Shown here one piece after another: positions 1 to 7,947 of a stretch of 64,000 nucleotides of DNA. How positions within the stretch are numbered: position 1 is the stretch's first letter; each line of letters starts with the position of its first letter. The notes below the pieces were generated by a model that made no database searches, was not told the origin of the DNA, and worked only from the letters and a program-made list of their open reading frames with translations. The position numbers and the translations under genes are program-made. This DNA is from Paenibacillus sp. USDA918EY. Its GTDB lineage: Bacteria; Bacillota; Bacilli; Paenibacillales; Paenibacillaceae. The stretch lies in NCBI RefSeq assembly GCF_009870825.1, contig NZ_WTWY01000015.1, positions 1-64,000 on the forward strand, read 5' to 3'.

Positions 1-312
1 TTTGCGGGACTCGCTTCCTTCGAAAGAGAGCTGCCGGCGCATTTTGCTTCCAGACTGTATTATGCGGAAAACTGGGAGGACGCCGTCGACTACAAGCCGT
101 ATGTTTACGTGGACTTTTCCAAGGAAGCCTTCGATCTATGGGTAAAAGCGACGGAGCAGCATTGGTTCGTGACGAACAGCAAATCCTTCCCTTATCTGGA
201 ATACTATAAACATTTGGCAAGAGTTCGCGGGATCGAAGCGCGCAAGGAATATGCCGAAACGTTTATGGTTCCCGAAGAAACGAAACGCGTGCTGAAAAGC
301 GATCTGCTGTAG
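1..312 (+). CDS. C-terminal part of an unrecognised protein (5' end outside window)
   Basis: The frame is open from the first base of the window to a TAG at 310-312, giving at least 103 residues. The segment is soluble-looking and rich in aromatic and charged residues (for example YKPYVYVDFSKEAFDLW), with no membrane segment. I do not recognise the family. It lies 157 bases upstream of the muropeptide salvage genes on the same strand, so it may belong to the same pathway, but nothing in the visible part shows that. A GTG inside the frame at 109 is probably not the true start, because the reading frame continues coding-like upstream of it. Confidence 0.6.
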   Translation, partial: FAGLASFERELPAHFASRLYYAENWEDAVDYKPYVYVDFSKEAFDLWVKATEQHWFVTNSKSFPYLEYYKHLARVRGIEARKEYAETFMVPEETKRVLKSDLL

Positions 313-469
313 GAAAAGGAAAAATTGCACAATGACTGCCTGCAGGGCAGGATTCGACAAGCGGACGCTTGATTGGATTCTGCAAAGCCGCATTCCGCCC
401 GAAACGGGACGGGGTGCGGCGGCGCGGCAGTCATTTTTTTCAAACATGCCTATAGGAGGGAAAACAGGG

Positions 470-1609
470 ATGATTCTGAACGGAATCGACACGATCATGG
501 AAGCCGCCCATTTGTTTAAAGGGAAAAAACTCGGTTTGATCACGTCTCCGACCGGTTTGAACAAAGAGTTTGTTTCCACGATTCAAATTTTGCATGAACA
601 TTTTCATCTGGCGGCGATGTTTTCGCCTGAACACGGCGTGCGCGGCGATCAGGCTGCGGGGGCGATGGTCGAAACGTATTCGGACCCGATCACGGGCGTG
701 CCGGTATACAGCTTGTACCGCAAGGACTCCAAACGTTTAAGCCAAGAAATGCTGGATGAAGTGGATGTGGTCGTTTACGACATTCAGGATGTGGGGACGC
801 GTTATTATACGTTTATTTACACGATGTTGTACGCGTTGGAAGACTGCGCGAAGGCGGGCAAGGAAATCGTCGTATTGGACCGGATCAACCCGCTGGACGG
901 CGTGACGGTCGAAGGGAATATATTGAAACCGGGATATGAATCGTTTGTCGGCAATTATCCGCTTGCCGTCCGCTACGGGCTGACTGCAGGCGAGGTGGCG
1001 ATGATGGCCAACGACCAGAAGGGCTGGAACGCCAAATTGCACGTGATCCGCTGCCAGGGCTGGGACCGACGCATGCTTTTCCCCGAGACCGGGCGCATTT
1101 GGGTGATGCCGTCCCTGGGGCTGCCGCGGTTTGAATCGGCTCTGATTTATCCGGGCACATGCCTGTTTGAAGGGACGAATATGTCGGAGGGCCGCGGCAC
1201 GACCGCGCCGTTCGAAATCGTTGGAGCGCCGTTTATCCGGGCGGAACGGTTGGCCGAGGAGATGAACGCCCAGAAGCATCCGGGCGTCATTTTCCGGCCG
1301 GTCTATTTTAAGCCGTCATTTTCGAAATTCCAGGGGGAGCAATGCGGCGGAGTTCAGATCCATATCACGGATGCGAGGGCGGTTCGTCCGCTGGAGACCG
1401 GCGTGCACTTGCTCTTTACGATCAAAAACAACTATGGGGAGTTTTCGTTCCTGCCGCCGCTCAAAGAAAATTCGAGACCGTTTATCGACCTGCTGGGAGG
1501 CGACGACATCTTCCGTGGCGAGAACGTGGATGTTCCTGCGCTGCTTGGGCAATTCCGTGAGGAAAGCCGCCGGTTCGAAAAGCTGAAAGCGGAATACCAT
1601 CTGTATTGA
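470..1609 (+). CDS. namZ: Exo-beta-N-acetylmuramidase NamZ-like (DUF1343/YbbC family)
   Basis: The 379-residue product has the hallmarks of the DUF1343 family: FSPEHGVRGDQAAG near residues 46-60, VVYDIQDVGTRYYTF near 102-116, RINPLDG near 144-150, and LIYPGTCLFEGTNMSEGRGT around 225-244. B. subtilis NamZ (YbbC) removes terminal MurNAc from peptidoglycan fragments. The ATG at 470 follows TAGGAGGG with good spacing; the frame is open further upstream, but that part does not resemble the family. No clear signal peptide is seen, so processing may be cytoplasmic or use an atypical export route. The next gene encodes NagZ, the partner exo-glucosaminidase, which supports the muropeptide-salvage role. 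Confidence 0.88.
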   Translation: MILNGIDTIMEAAHLFKGKKLGLITSPTGLNKEFVSTIQILHEHFHLAAMFSPEHGVRGDQAAGAMVETYSDPITGVPVYSLYRKDSKRLSQEMLDEVDVVVYDIQDVGTRYYTFIYTMLYALEDCAKAGKEIVVLDRINPLDGVTVEGNILKPGYESFVGNYPLAVRYGLTAGEVAMMANDQKGWNAKLHVIRCQGWDRRMLFPETGRIWVMPSLGLPRFESALIYPGTCLFEGTNMSEGRGTTAPFEIVGAPFIRAERLAEEMNAQKHPGVIFRPVYFKPSFSKFQGEQCGGVQIHITDARAVRPLETGVHLLFTIKNNYGEFSFLPPLKENSRPFIDLLGGDDIFRGENVDVPALLGQFREESRRFEKLKAEYHLY

Positions 1610-1657
1610 TTGGATGAGACGAGCAAATCCCGAATGAAAAAAGGAGCCGGTATCACA

Positions 1658-3211
1658 ATGAGACAACTTACGTTAAGGGAAAAAATCGGCCAGCTGATCG
1701 TGGCGGGATTTCCCGGACTGGACGTCGATGAAGAAACGCGGCGTCTGTTTGCGGATTATAAAATCGGCAATGTCATTTTGTTTGCGCATAACGTTCAAAA
1801 CCGGGAGCAGCTAAAAAGCTTATGCGCCGGGCTGCAGCGGAGCATCGCCGCGCATACGGGCCATCCTGCGCTCATCTCGATCGACCAGGAGGGGGGACGG
1901 GTCACGCGCTTGCCGCAGGATGCGGTCAACGTGCCGGGGGCGATGGCGATCGCTTCGACGGGCCGCCCCGAAAACGCCTATGCGGCGGGCCGGATTACCG
2001 CCCGCGAAATGCGCGCGCTCGGAATCAACTTTAATCTCGCGCCGGTGCTGGACATTAACAACAATAAGCAAAACCCGGTCATCAACGTGCGCTCCTATGG
2101 CGATACGGCCGAGGTCGTGACCGAATACGGGCTGCAGATGCTGCGCGGGCTCAAAGACGGCGGGGTGCTGGCGGCGATCAAGCATTTTCCCGGACATGGC
2201 GACACGGCGGTCGATTCCCATTTGGGGCTGCCTTCGATCGACAAGCCGCTTGAATCGCTGGAGGAGCTTGAACTAAAGCCGTTTCGGGCGGCGATCGACA
2301 GCGGCGCGGAATGTTTGACCAGCGCGCATATTTTGTTTCCCGCCATCGAGAAAAATCAGGTTCCCGCCACGATGTCGAAAGCGATCATTACCGGCCTGCT
2401 CAAACATAAGATGGGTTATGAAGGACTCGTCATTTCCGATTGCCTTGAAATGGACGCGATCCAGAAATATTACGGAACCGCGGAAGGGGCCGTCGGCGCG
2501 CTTAAAGCCGGTGTTCACCTGCTTTTTATAAGCCATTCCGCGCGGCTCGTAAAGGATGCGGTTCATCAAATCGAGCAAGCGGTGGAAGCCGGGGAACTGC
2601 CGATTGCGGTCATCGACGAAGCCGTGGAAAAGGTGCTCTTTTACAAAGCCAAATACGGCCTGGTGGAAGACGGGGATATGACTGAAGCACGGCGCGAAGC
2701 GAATCGGCGGGCGGCGGAAGCGATCAGCCTGGAAAGCATATGCCACGTCAGTGGAAAGCTTGTGCCTGTGCAAAAGGATGTTTCGGATACGATCGTCATT
2801 GGCAGCCTGCCTTATCGCCCGGATCAGGCTTCAAGCCGGATCGGAGCCGGGCTGTCCTTTCCGGCGGAAGCCGCCGCTGCCCTTGGGACGGCATATCTGT
2901 TGACGGATATCAACCCGGACGAAACGGAGCAACGCCGGATTGCAGACGAGGTCCAAAATGTTCCGAACATCATCATCGGCCTTTATAACGGCTGCGACCA
3001 CCAGGGGCAGATCGAGCTTGCGAACCGGCTTGCTCGTGCCGGTCATCAAGTAACGGCGGTTGCGCTCGGAAAACCGTACGATCTGGAGCTGCTGGAAGAA
3101 GGGGTTTGCGGATTGGCCGCCTTCGAGTACACCCGGATGTCCATCCGGTCGGTCATTCGGATTCTTGCCGGCGAAACGCCTCCGACAGGCCAATTAAGTT
3201 TGCGCAGCTGA
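1658..3211 (+). CDS. nagZ: Beta-N-acetylglucosaminidase NagZ (GH3)
   Basis: The 517-residue protein is a GH3 enzyme that releases GlcNAc from MurNAc-containing muropeptides. It carries ISIDQEGGRVTRLP near the N terminus, the NagZ loop KHFPGHGDTAVDSH near residues 174-188 that supplies the catalytic Asp/His pair, and ISDCLEMDAI near 259-268 with the nucleophilic Asp. A C-terminal Rossmann-like region follows, as in Gram-positive YbbD. The ATG at 1658 is preceded by AAGGAG at 1641; an alternative TTG at 1610 lies directly after the namZ stop. No signal peptide is evident from the chosen start. It probably forms an operon with namZ and the sugar kinase downstream. Confidence 0.9.
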   Translation: MRQLTLREKIGQLIVAGFPGLDVDEETRRLFADYKIGNVILFAHNVQNREQLKSLCAGLQRSIAAHTGHPALISIDQEGGRVTRLPQDAVNVPGAMAIASTGRPENAYAAGRITAREMRALGINFNLAPVLDINNNKQNPVINVRSYGDTAEVVTEYGLQMLRGLKDGGVLAAIKHFPGHGDTAVDSHLGLPSIDKPLESLEELELKPFRAAIDSGAECLTSAHILFPAIEKNQVPATMSKAIITGLLKHKMGYEGLVISDCLEMDAIQKYYGTAEGAVGALKAGVHLLFISHSARLVKDAVHQIEQAVEAGELPIAVIDEAVEKVLFYKAKYGLVEDGDMTEARREANRRAAEAISLESICHVSGKLVPVQKDVSDTIVIGSLPYRPDQASSRIGAGLSFPAEAAAALGTAYLLTDINPDETEQRRIADEVQNVPNIIIGLYNGCDHQGQIELANRLARAGHQVTAVALGKPYDLELLEEGVCGLAAFEYTRMSIRSVIRILAGETPPTGQLSLRS

Positions 3212-3258
3212 CATACGCCGGGATCGGAACATAGAAACATAAGGATGTGAAGACAACC

Positions 3259-4176
3259 ATGAAATATGCGGCAGGTTTGGACGGCGGCGGTACGAAAACC
3301 GCCGTCACCATCGTGGACGAGACGGGCAAGACGGTAAAAACGTCTGCCTCCGGCGCCATCAATTATAACGGACAGGACGAGGAAAGCGTCGGCGCTTCCT
3401 TGCAGGAGATCATGGAATCCATCGCTTTGGCCTGCGGCGGGATCGAAAACTGCGCCGAAATTTGCATCGGCGCCGCAGGTGTGAGCAATCCGAGCGTCGC
3501 AAGCAGGCTGACAGGCCATGTCCGCGGATTTGGTTATGATGGCGGCTTGCACATTATCGGCGATCATGAAACGGCTTTGTACGGAGCTCACCTGAAAGCG
3601 TACGGAATGATTCTGATCGCGGGTACCGGCTCCATCGGGCTCGGCAAAAACGAGGCCGGGCAATCGCACCGGACAGGCGGCTTCGGACACCTGATCGACG
3701 ACGAAGGCAGCGGCTACGCGATCGGGCGCGATCTGCTGGCCGCCGTCGTGCAGGCGCATGACGGCCGGATTCCGGACACGGTCATTAAAGAACTCGTCTA
3801 CGGACAGCTGGGAATCGGTTCGGTACAGGACATCGTCGGCTTTGTCTACGACAAGCACCGAAACAAAAAGGACATCGCGGCGCTGGCGCCGCTTCTTACG
3901 GAAGCCTGCGCGGCGGGCGACAAAGCGGCAATGCGCATCGCGGAAAAAAGCGCGGAATCCCTGCTGCAGCTCGTCATCCCGGTCGCGGAAACGCTCTCCC
4001 TGCAGGAGGGCAGCCTGGCCATGGCCGGCAGCGTTTTGCTCAAGAACGGCTTCATCCGGTCGATATTCCAAGAAAAGCTTTGTTCGCGATACCCGAAAAT
4101 GGAGTGCATCACCCCAAAAAGCGACGCTTCCATGGGGGCGGCATTGATCGCCTTAAACCGATTGCGTGCCGAATAA
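3259..4176 (+). CDS. N-acetylglucosamine/N-acetylmuramate kinase, BadF/BadG ATPase family
   Basis: The product has about 305 residues and is an ASKHA-fold kinase. It shows the phosphate-1 loop GLDGGGTKTAVTIVD at the N terminus, a second loop ILIAGTGSIGLGK near residues 118-130, and HRTGGFGHLIDDEGSGYAIG, which is characteristic of BadF-type GlcNAc kinases. Clostridial MurK of this family phosphorylates both MurNAc and GlcNAc, exactly the sugars NamZ and NagZ would release, so a salvage kinase is the natural reading. The ATG at 3259 follows AAGGAT; an in-frame GTG at 3247 would add four residues. A strong hairpin terminator follows the gene and ends the operon. Confidence 0.82.
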   Translation: MKYAAGLDGGGTKTAVTIVDETGKTVKTSASGAINYNGQDEESVGASLQEIMESIALACGGIENCAEICIGAAGVSNPSVASRLTGHVRGFGYDGGLHIIGDHETALYGAHLKAYGMILIAGTGSIGLGKNEAGQSHRTGGFGHLIDDEGSGYAIGRDLLAAVVQAHDGRIPDTVIKELVYGQLGIGSVQDIVGFVYDKHRNKKDIAALAPLLTEACAAGDKAAMRIAEKSAESLLQLVIPVAETLSLQEGSLAMAGSVLLKNGFIRSIFQEKLCSRYPKMECITPKSDASMGAALIALNRLRAE

Positions 4177-4187
4177 ATCAGCATGCA

Positions 4188-4229
4188 TAGGCTGGAAGTC
4201 CGATGACTTCCGGCCTAATTATTTTTTTG
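4188..4229 (+). terminator. Rho-independent terminator of the muropeptide operon
   Basis: TAGGCTGGAAGTC pairs with GACTTCCGGCCTA around a CGAT loop and is followed by TTATTTTTTT. It starts 12 bases after the kinase stop codon. Confidence 0.85.
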
Positions 4230-4382
4230 GGAAAAATGCGGCTCAAGCCCAGACCTTCTCCGGCAGGTTTAGGATATAATTGGAAAATAGTCGTGATGAA
4301 CCCGCATATTCCCGCATACACATGGTTGATGCGGCCGTGAGCCGCCATGGACGAATGAAGGAAAAAGGAGTGAAGGAAAGCC

Positions 4383-5633
4383 ATGCAAGCTTTTAAAACG
4401 AAAACCTGCGCCGGATTGCTTTTGTTTTTCGCGTTGCTGCTGGCCACCGGTTTTTGGGGATTAAAGCAGGCCCATGCGGACGCGCCTGCGCCGATTAAAG
4501 TGGCCGTGGATACGAAATGGGTGTCCTTTTCGGTGGATCCGCTGCTGGACGGCGGAACGACGTTGGTGCAAATGCGCCCTTTGTTTGAATCGATGGGCAT
4601 CTCGTTGAAATGGGATCAAAAAACCCGGACGATTTCGGGGCAAAAGGGCTCGATGTCGTTCACCTTGAAGGTCGACAGCCCGAAGGCGGTTCTGAACGGG
4701 AAAGAAATTGCGCTGGATAAGCCGGCCCGAGTCATCCAGGGCAACACGCTGGTTCCGCTGCGGTTTGTGGGCGAAGCTACCGGCGGTTTGGTGGCTTGGG
4801 ACCCGAAAAACCGGGAAATTACGATATTTTCGGAGCAGATGCTGAGCCAGCTCGGATTGACGAAAGAACAGGCTGCGGAGATCCTTAACAAAAACGGGAC
4901 CATGACGACCTCGAACCCGCCGAAGGACCCAACGGGGACGGGACAAACGGGAGGAGATGAAGAAACGGCTCCGGCCGAGCCCGTCAAACTCGACAAGCTT
5001 CAGGGCATGTACGTCGGCATGCGGCTCGATCCGGGCGGATACGAATGCGGCGGTGCGTGCTGGGATTACTACACTTTCCTGCCGGGTCAAAAAATCGTCG
5101 TGGGCGAGCCCGTCTCCGGCGGGCCGGAAACCATCGATTGCTCGAAACAGGCCTGTACCGCATACAGCATCAATAATAACCGTCTTTCTTTAAGCAACGG
5201 CAAATCCTATTCCATCCGGGTGTCGGCGAAAGGCAACCTGTTCATCGAAGACGTGCAGCTGGCGCCGGTGAAGCCTGTCACGGCGAATTTCAAGCTAAGC
5301 GGCAGCTACGTGTACCGAGGGTATTCGGGAATGGCCGGCGCCAATTCGGCGTCCTCGGCTTGGGAAGAATGGATTACCTTCCAAACGGACGGCACGTTTA
5401 AAAGCGACAATCTCACGCTGGGATCGGCGGATACGGGATCGGGCTCGACGAATTCCTCTGCGGGCGCAAGCGGCACGGGGACGTACGCGATCACCGGAAA
5501 CACGATTACCCTCAAATTTTCGGACGGCAAAACGGAGCGGTTCGTGTTTTTCGTCCATCCCGGAAAAGACGGAAAACCGAACCCGCAGGACATCCAAATC
5601 GGCGACCGCAATTTTTATGTGGATAACGATTAA
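4383..5633 (+). CDS. Secreted protein with copper-amine-oxidase N-terminal (stalk) domain
   Basis: The 416-residue protein begins with a typical signal peptide (hydrophobic stretch GLLLFFALLLATGFWGL, probable cleavage after QAHA). A duplicated stalk-domain motif follows at about residues 55-145 (LVQMRPLFESMGISLKWD and NTLVPLRFVGEATGG). After a Pro/Thr-rich linker comes a C-terminal part of unknown function containing CGGACWDYYTF and a Gly/Ser-rich stretch. The stalk domain is very common in Paenibacillus envelope proteins and implies no amine oxidase activity. The ATG lies 8 bases downstream of a GGAGTGAAGG ribosome site. It is probably monocistronic, with a TATAAT at 4275 and a terminator at 5680. 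Confidence 0.8.
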   Translation: MQAFKTKTCAGLLLFFALLLATGFWGLKQAHADAPAPIKVAVDTKWVSFSVDPLLDGGTTLVQMRPLFESMGISLKWDQKTRTISGQKGSMSFTLKVDSPKAVLNGKEIALDKPARVIQGNTLVPLRFVGEATGGLVAWDPKNREITIFSEQMLSQLGLTKEQAAEILNKNGTMTTSNPPKDPTGTGQTGGDEETAPAEPVKLDKLQGMYVGMRLDPGGYECGGACWDYYTFLPGQKIVVGEPVSGGPETIDCSKQACTAYSINNNRLSLSNGKSYSIRVSAKGNLFIEDVQLAPVKPVTANFKLSGSYVYRGYSGMAGANSASSAWEEWITFQTDGTFKSDNLTLGSADTGSGSTNSSAGASGTGTYAITGNTITLKFSDGKTERFVFFVHPGKDGKPNPQDIQIGDRNFYVDND

Positions 5634-5679
5634 CCCGATGGACCGGAAACAATAACAAATCCAATTCATGAAACGAAAA

Positions 5680-5716
5680 GGCAGCGCTGCTTCGGCAGCC
5701 GCTGTCTTTTTGCGTG
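5680..5716 (+). terminator. Rho-independent terminator
   Basis: AAAGGCAGCGCTGC pairs with GCAGCCGCTGTCTTT around TTCG, with one bulge, and ends in TTTTTG. It follows the stalk-domain gene. Confidence 0.75.
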
Positions 5717-5761
5717 TTCATGAAAAATCGGCTGCAGCGCGCAGTACAAGCTTATTTCGCC

Positions 5762-5799
5762 AATTGTAAACCTTGGATTCAAATTTATGGTTTACAATT
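5762..5799 (+). promoter_or_regulatory. BirA (biotin repressor) operator
   Basis: A perfect 11-base inverted repeat, AATTGTAAACC (5762-5772) and GGTTTACAATT (5789-5799), is separated by 16 bases. This matches the known Gram-positive BirA operator form TTGTWAAC-N14-16-GTTWACAA. The right arm overlaps the -35 box of the promoter below, so bound BirA with biotinyl-AMP would block RNA polymerase. The site lies 83 bases upstream of the bioY start. Confidence 0.92.
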
Positions 5800-5819
5800 C
5801 GAGCCGATCAAGCTATGAT
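5791..5819 (+). promoter_or_regulatory. Sigma-A promoter of the bioY operon
   Basis: -35 TTTACA (5791-5796), a 17-base spacer, -10 TATGAT (5814-5819). The -35 lies inside the BirA operator. Transcription would begin near 5826, leaving an untranslated leader of about 55 bases with no visible riboswitch. Confidence 0.8.
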
Positions 5820-5882
5820 TAGCTACGGTACATTATTCCAGCATTTAAAAAGAAATTTTCCATCGTAACGGAGGTCAGTCAA

Positions 5883-6437
5883 ATGACAACGAAAGAAATG
5901 GTTTACGCTGCTCTATTTGCGGCACTTATCGGAGTGTTGGGACTTATTCCGCCTATACCGCTCGGATTCATTCCGGTTCCCGTCACCGCCCAGACGCTTG
6001 GGGTAATGCTGGCCGGATGTTTTTTGGGAAAGAAAACAGGCACCATCAGCGTGGCGTTATTTATCGTTTTGACCGTGTTGGGGATACCGATGTTATCCGG
6101 CGGACGCGGAGGGCTTTCCGTTTTGATGCAGCCGACCGCCGGATATTTGCTTAGCTGGCCGGTTGCCGTTTTTTGCATCGGATATTTCACGGAGAAAGCT
6201 TGGCCCAAACTGAAAGCATGGAAACTAATCGCCATCAACGTCGTTTTCGGCGTGCTGCTCATCAGCTTGATCGGCGCTCCCGTGATGGCGCTCATCACGC
6301 ATACCCCGGTGTGGACGGGTCTTGTGGGCGCTACCGCATTTTTGCCCGGGGATTGCATCAAAGCGGTCGTTGCCGCCGTCATCGCGCTGCAGTTGAAAGC
6401 CATCAGCCCGATCGAAGACAAGTTGCATCGTCGGTAA
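5883..6437 (+). CDS. bioY: Biotin transporter substrate-binding subunit BioY
   Basis: This 184-residue protein has six predicted membrane segments. It is the S-component of an ECF importer that binds biotin in the membrane. Family features include GFIPVPVTAQTLGVMLAG near residues 28-45, ISVALFIVLTVLGIPMLSGG, and LMQPTAGYLLSWPVA. It is the first gene behind the BirA operator and corresponds to B. subtilis YhfU (BioYB), which heads the BirA-regulated yhfU-yhfT-yhfS operon. Unlike B. subtilis, this operon also encodes its own energizing module, EcfA-EcfA'-EcfT. The ATG follows GGAGGTCAG with good spacing. Confidence 0.93.
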   Translation: MTTKEMVYAALFAALIGVLGLIPPIPLGFIPVPVTAQTLGVMLAGCFLGKKTGTISVALFIVLTVLGIPMLSGGRGGLSVLMQPTAGYLLSWPVAVFCIGYFTEKAWPKLKAWKLIAINVVFGVLLISLIGAPVMALITHTPVWTGLVGATAFLPGDCIKAVVAAVIALQLKAISPIEDKLHRR

Positions 6438-6468
6438 GACATCATCCTTAAAGCAGGTGTGGTCAGAA

Positions 6469-7947
6469 ATGAATTTGGTAGAGTCTATATTGCGGCATGT
6501 TGCGCGAACCCCCGACAAAATCGCTTTGTCGTACGGCAGGCAGAGCCTGACGTACGGCGAATTGGCGGAGCGGATAAAAAAAGTCGCATGGGGTTTGCGG
6601 CAAGACGGTCTTAAGCATGACATGGTCGCCATATTGTCCGGAAATCGGCTGGAATTCGTGGAAGTTTTTTTGGGAGCCGTTTATGCCGGGTGTGTTCCCG
6701 TCCCCATGGATCCCAAATGGAGCGCTCATGAAATCACCGCCGTGATGCGGCAGTGCAGGCCGAAAATGATCTTTGCGGAAAACGGCTTCCCGGCAATGCC
6801 GTGCCCGGAGGAACACGATGCCCGGCTTATCGTTTTTTCGGGTAAGCCCGGGGAATCGTACGCTGCCTGGATCGATGGGCTGGAGCCTCGGGCAGCCATG
6901 GACGACACGAACGAGGTGTTGTTCCTTGCTTTTACTTCCGGTACAACCGGAACGCCCAAAGGATATATGCGCACGCACCAATCGTGGATCAAAAGCTTGG
7001 AAGCGACGGAAGAAGCCTTTCAACTCGACATGCGGCATATTTCGGCGCCGGGTCCGCTCGTTCACTCTTTATCATTGTTCGCGTTGGTGCAAAGCCTTTG
7101 CAGCGGCGCGACGTTTCATCTCGTCCCTTCATTTGATGCGGGGGAGGTTTGGGAGTTATGCGCACGGATTCCCGATGTCATTTTGTTCGTCGTGCCTACG
7201 ATGATCGAAGCGATGATGCGGGAGCCGGTTTGCGGCCGGCCGCGGATCCAAGCGCTGATCAGCTCGGGCGGAAAATGGCCGGAAGCGTCGAAAAAACGAA
7301 GCAGGGAAATTTTCGGCGAAGCGAGGCTGTACGAATATTACGGTTCGTCCGAAGCGAGTTATATCAGTTATTTGGACGTGCTTGCGGACCAAAAACCGAA
7401 TTCCGTAGGAAAACCGTTTTCGGGCGTGGACATATCGATTCGGGACGAGCGCTTCCAGGAGCTGCCGCCCGGTCAAATCGGGCAGCTGTACGTTCGCAGC
7501 GAAATGGCTTTTTTGGGTTATCATCAACTTCCTGAAGAAACGGCCGCCGTTTTTCGCGACGGGTGGCTCAAGCTTGGAGATTACGCTTATGTGGATCAAG
7601 AGGGATATCTTTATTTGGCGGGCCGTGCCAAAAACATGATCGTATCCGGCGGACTCAACATTTTTCCGGAGGAGATCGAGTCCGTGCTGCTGCAGTTGCC
7701 GGCGGTCGAGGAAGCGATGGTGCTCGGCCTTCCGGATGAATATTGGGGAGAGCGGGTGACGGTGCTCGTGAAATGGAGCGGGCGGCAGCGGATGTCGATC
7801 GACGAGATCAAAAGCTTTTGCCGGCGGCATTTGGCCGCTTACAAAGCGCCGAAGCAGCTCATCACGGTGGAGCGATTCCTGTATACCGGCAGCGGGAAAA
7901 TAGCCCGTCAAGCGATGAAAGATTACGCGAAAAGGGTGATGTCATGA
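6469..7947 (+). CDS. yhfT: AMP-dependent acyl-CoA ligase (YhfT-like)
   Basis: The 492-residue ANL-superfamily enzyme activates a carboxylic acid to its CoA thioester through an acyl-adenylate. It has the AMP-binding signature FTSGTTGTPKGYMRTH near residues 152-167, YYGSSEA near 291-297, GWLKLGDYAYVD near 365-376 and a C-terminal lysine motif in the segment GSGKIARQAM. Gene order after bioY matches yhfT of the B. subtilis BirA regulon. The true substrate is unknown; a free dicarboxylate or pimelate-type acid would suit a biotin context. The start at 6469 has GCAGGTG upstream; an in-frame GTG at 6457 is possible. Its stop overlaps the thiolase start (ATGA), so the two are translationally coupled. 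Confidence 0.88.
   Translation: MNLVESILRHVARTPDKIALSYGRQSLTYGELAERIKKVAWGLRQDGLKHDMVAILSGNRLEFVEVFLGAVYAGCVPVPMDPKWSAHEITAVMRQCRPKMIFAENGFPAMPCPEEHDARLIVFSGKPGESYAAWIDGLEPRAAMDDTNEVLFLAFTSGTTGTPKGYMRTHQSWIKSLEATEEAFQLDMRHISAPGPLVHSLSLFALVQSLCSGATFHLVPSFDAGEVWELCARIPDVILFVVPTMIEAMMREPVCGRPRIQALISSGGKWPEASKKRSREIFGEARLYEYYGSSEASYISYLDVLADQKPNSVGKPFSGVDISIRDERFQELPPGQIGQLYVRSEMAFLGYHQLPEETAAVFRDGWLKLGDYAYVDQEGYLYLAGRAKNMIVSGGLNIFPEEIESVLLQLPAVEEAMVLGLPDEYWGERVTVLVKWSGRQRMSIDEIKSFCRRHLAAYKAPKQLITVERFLYTGSGKIARQAMKDYAKRVMS

Noticed and set aside
3046..4071. A 341-codon minus-strand frame opposite nagZ and the sugar kinase
   Set aside because: It spans two well-supported genes and shows no protein family features.
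5826..5882. Possible biotin riboswitch or attenuator in the bioY leader
   Set aside because: The leader is only about 55 bases, with no stable hairpin; the BirA dyad already explains control.
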